From assembly GCF_009859475.1 (NCBI RefSeq), contig NZ_CP044549.1:3906001-3970000 (forward strand): a DNA stretch of 64,000 bases. Direction: 5' to 3'. The translations under genes were made by a program, and so were the position numbers. A model generated the notes under the pieces. The model made no database searches, had not been told where the DNA came from, and was given only the letters and a program-made list of their open reading frames with translations. This DNA is from Hydrogenophaga sp. BPS33 (GTDB lineage: Bacteria; Pseudomonadota; Gammaproteobacteria; Burkholderiales; Burkholderiaceae_C). Shown here piece after piece: positions 62,149 through 64,000 of the stretch. The number at the start of each line of letters is the position of its first letter. Position 1 is the first letter of the stretch.

Positions 62149-62787
62149 ATGCCTGCCCCCCACCCCCTTGTTGCCGACGCGGCCACGCCACCGCCCCTGA
62201 ACCATCCCCAATCCAAGACCGACCTGTTCATCTCCTTCACCTGGCTGGCGCTCCAAGGCTTTGGCGGCGTGCTGGCGGTGGTGCAGCGCGAATTGGTGGA
62301 AAAGAAGCGCTGGCTCTCGCGCGACCAGTTCATCGAAGACTGGGCCGTCGCGCAGATCATGCCCGGCCCCAACGTGGTCAACCTCTCGATGATGATCGGT
62401 GGCCGCTACTTCGGCCTGCCAGGCGCGCTCGCGGCGCTGGCGGGCATGCTGACCGCACCGCTGGTGGTCGTGCTGCTGCTCGCCGTGCTCTATGGCAGCG
62501 TGGCCGACAACCCCACGGCGCAGAACGCGCTGCGCGGCATGGGCGCGGTGGCCGCGGGCCTCATCACCGCCACCGGCATCAAGCTCATCGGCGCGCTCGA
62601 CCGGAACGCCATGGGCAAGGGCGCGTGCATCGCACTGGCCGCGCTCACCTTCGTGGCGATCGGGTTGCTGCGCTGGCCGCTGTTGTGGGTGCTGCTCGGC
62701 GTGGGCGGCGGCGCCTGCCTGTGGGCTTACCGCGTGCTGTCCGACTCCGACGCCGATCGCCAGAAGGCCCAGGAGCCACGGCCATGA
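62149..62787 (+). CDS. chrA: Chromate transporter subunit 1 (short-chain ChrA half)
   Basis: A 212-aa inner-membrane protein, the N-terminal-type half of the CHR superfamily. The conserved FISFTWLALQGFGGVLAVVQRELV...RWLSRDQFIEDWAVAQIMPGPNVVNLSMMIGGRYFG and several helices are seen. CHR proteins export chromate (or sulfate-like anions). The start could be 62113 (overlapping the AraC stop) or 62149, chosen here; neither has a clear ribosome-binding site. It overlaps the second half by ATGA. Confidence 0.9.
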   Translation: MPAPHPLVADAATPPPLNHPQSKTDLFISFTWLALQGFGGVLAVVQRELVEKKRWLSRDQFIEDWAVAQIMPGPNVVNLSMMIGGRYFGLPGALAALAGMLTAPLVVVLLLAVLYGSVADNPTAQNALRGMGAVAAGLITATGIKLIGALDRNAMGKGACIALAALTFVAIGLLRWPLLWVLLGVGGGACLWAYRVLSDSDADRQKAQEPRP

Positions 62788-63377
62788 TGCAGCCCACCGC
62801 CGCTCACTGGCTCGACCTCTTCACCCACTTCGCCTCGCTCTCGCTCCTGGGCGTGGGCGGCGCCATCACCACCGCTCCCGACATGCACCGCTACCTGGTG
62901 CACGAAAACGGCTGGCTCAGCAACGCGCAATTCAACGCCTCCATCGCGCTCTCGCAAGCCGCGCCCGGCCCCAACGTGCTGTTCGTCGCCCTGCTGGGCT
63001 GGAACCTCGGCCTCAACGCCGGTGGTGGCCCCGCGGGTGGCTGGGTCTCCTGGGCGCTCGCACTTTTCGGCGTGCTGGTCACGATGCTCGGCATCATGCT
63101 GCCCTCCTCCGTGCTCACCTACAGCGCCACGCGCTGGGCGCACAAGAACCGAGAACTGCGCGCCGTGCGCGCCTTCAAGACCGGCATGGCGCCGATCGTG
63201 ATCGCGCTGCTGATCGCCACCGGCTGGGTGCTCACCGGTTCGCACGACCACCCGGCGCGCGACTGGCCTTTGTGGGCCTTGACGGCGGGCGCCACCTTGC
63301 TGGTGTGGCGCACCCGTATTCACCTGCTGTGGCTGATCGGGGCGGGCGGGCTGCTGGGGGCGCTCGGCTGGGTTTGA
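62784..63377 (+). CDS. Chromate transporter subunit 2 (short-chain ChrA half)
   Basis: A 197-aa partner of the previous gene, with FTHFASLSLLGVGGAITTAPDMHRYLV...WLSNAQFNASIALSQAAPGPNVLFVALLGWNLG and four or five helices. Split CHR transporters of about 200 aa each act as pairs. Its ATG overlaps the stop of the first half (62784-62787), so the two are made together. Chromate resistance is the family function; not shown here. Confidence 0.9.
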   Translation: MMQPTAAHWLDLFTHFASLSLLGVGGAITTAPDMHRYLVHENGWLSNAQFNASIALSQAAPGPNVLFVALLGWNLGLNAGGGPAGGWVSWALALFGVLVTMLGIMLPSSVLTYSATRWAHKNRELRAVRAFKTGMAPIVIALLIATGWVLTGSHDHPARDWPLWALTAGATLLVWRTRIHLLWLIGAGGLLGALGWV

Positions 63378-63395
63378 GGCCCATTGGTGTGCGGT

Positions 63396-64000
63396 TCAAG
63401 CCAACAAGCGCATGGCCTTGCCCAGCGACACCGCCGCCTTGTCGTATCCCTCCCATGGCGCATTGCCCTTGCGCAAGCGCTCGTCCACGCTGCGCACCGT
63501 CCAATGCGCGCCGCCAGTGAGTTTGCCCAGCTCCGACCACGCCACCGGCACCGAAATGCCCATGCCCGGACGCGCGCGCGCCGACCACGCGGCCACCGTG
63601 GTCGCGCCCCTCCCATTGCGCAGGTAGTCCACGAAGATCTTGCCCACGCGGTTGCGCGGCCCGCTCTTGGCCACGAAACGCGCGGGTATGTGCGCCGCCA
63701 GGTGCTGCACCACCCGCTGCGAAAAACCCTTCACCTCGTCCCAGCCGTGCAGGCGCTTGATGGGCACCACCACATGCAGGCCCTTGCCGCCGCTGGTCTT
63801 GAGGAAGCTGGGCAATGCCAGTTCGTCGAGCAGCGCACGCACCAGTTGCGCCGCTTCCTGCACCTGCTCCCAGGCCACGCCCTCGCCCGGGTCGAGGTCG
63901 AAGGTGATGCGGTCCGGGCGTTCGATTCGGTCCTTGCGCGCGTTCCAGGTGTGGTACTCCACCACGTTCATCTGCGAGGCCGAACGCAGGCCCTGCGCGC
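63396..64000 (-). CDS. ligD: LigD-type NHEJ polymerase/ligase (3' part, 5' end outside window)
   Basis: The C-terminal about 200 residues of a LigD-like primase-polymerase domain, read from the window edge. It has NVVEYHTWNARKDRIERPDRITFDLDPGEGVAW (DLDPG metal site), FLKTSGGKGLHVVVPI, SGPRNRVGKIFVDYLRN and TTVAAWSARARPG, all typical of the LigD polymerase domain that pairs with Ku in non-homologous end joining. Whether the full protein also has ligase and phosphoesterase domains cannot be seen. Confidence 0.9.
   Translation of the reverse strand, partial: AQGLRSASQMNVVEYHTWNARKDRIERPDRITFDLDPGEGVAWEQVQEAAQLVRALLDELALPSFLKTSGGKGLHVVVPIKRLHGWDEVKGFSQRVVQHLAAHIPARFVAKSGPRNRVGKIFVDYLRNGRGATTVAAWSARARPGMGISVPVAWSELGKLTGGAHWTVRSVDERLRKGNAPWEGYDKAAVSLGKAMRLLA

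Overview
The window is high-GC DNA from a Betaproteobacterium, most likely a Comamonadaceae member (Hydrogenophaga/Acidovorax-like). This is inferred from a TctC/Bug binding protein, the surE-pcm-nlpD and ppsA/ppsR layouts, HemP next to TonB-ExbB-ExbD, and a family of GC-rich hairpin repeats placed just after stop codons. No tRNA, rRNA, CRISPR array, insertion sequence, integrase or prophage gene was seen.

Layout. 1-1926: end of a VC_2705-type sodium:solute symporter with its DUF4212 partner. 1993-5371: divergent ppsA and ppsR. 5663-5848: a small membrane protein. 5994-15671: a compact five-gene operon encoding a caspase-like protease, a peptidoglycan amidase with an SH3 domain, a 1870-aa protein with two serine-hydrolase domains plus a CHAT protease domain, a membrane-anchored TIR protein, and a zinc metalloprotease. 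This is the most unusual region and the best candidate for an undescribed system. 15812-19255: Bug-type binding protein, aldo/keto reductase and aldehyde dehydrogenase. 19580-21882: ahpF and ahpC.

22150-48951 is dominated by metal and iron acquisition. It holds two catecholate-type TonB-dependent receptors, a PiuC/YbiX hydroxylase, and a minus-strand operon PepSY - DUF2271 - DUF4198 - ApbE - flavodoxin-type reductase that looks like a flavin-based periplasmic electron-transfer module. A MacA-MacB-outer membrane factor pump lies divergent to a two-component system. A metal ABC transporter with two substrate-binding proteins and accessory proteins follows, then an alpha-hydroxy-acid dehydrogenase and tonB-exbB-exbD-hemP. 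Five Fur-box-like AT-rich sites lie in front of these units, so most of them probably form one iron regulon.

49218-64000 is mostly ordinary chromosome: a GlcG/HbpS-like protein, a Bax-inhibitor-1-like membrane protein, a lipoprotein, rlmD, a DnaQ-like exonuclease, nlpD-pcm-surE (no rpoS at this locus), a quinone oxidoreductase, a GAF-PAS histidine kinase with a single-domain response regulator, a MarR-GNAT fusion, a GyrI-like protein with an AraC regulator, a split chromate transporter, and the end of a LigD-type polymerase.

At least eight copies of a hairpin-rich element follow gene ends, always in the orientation of the upstream gene. Two 120-bp copies are near-perfect inverted repeats about 24 kb apart.
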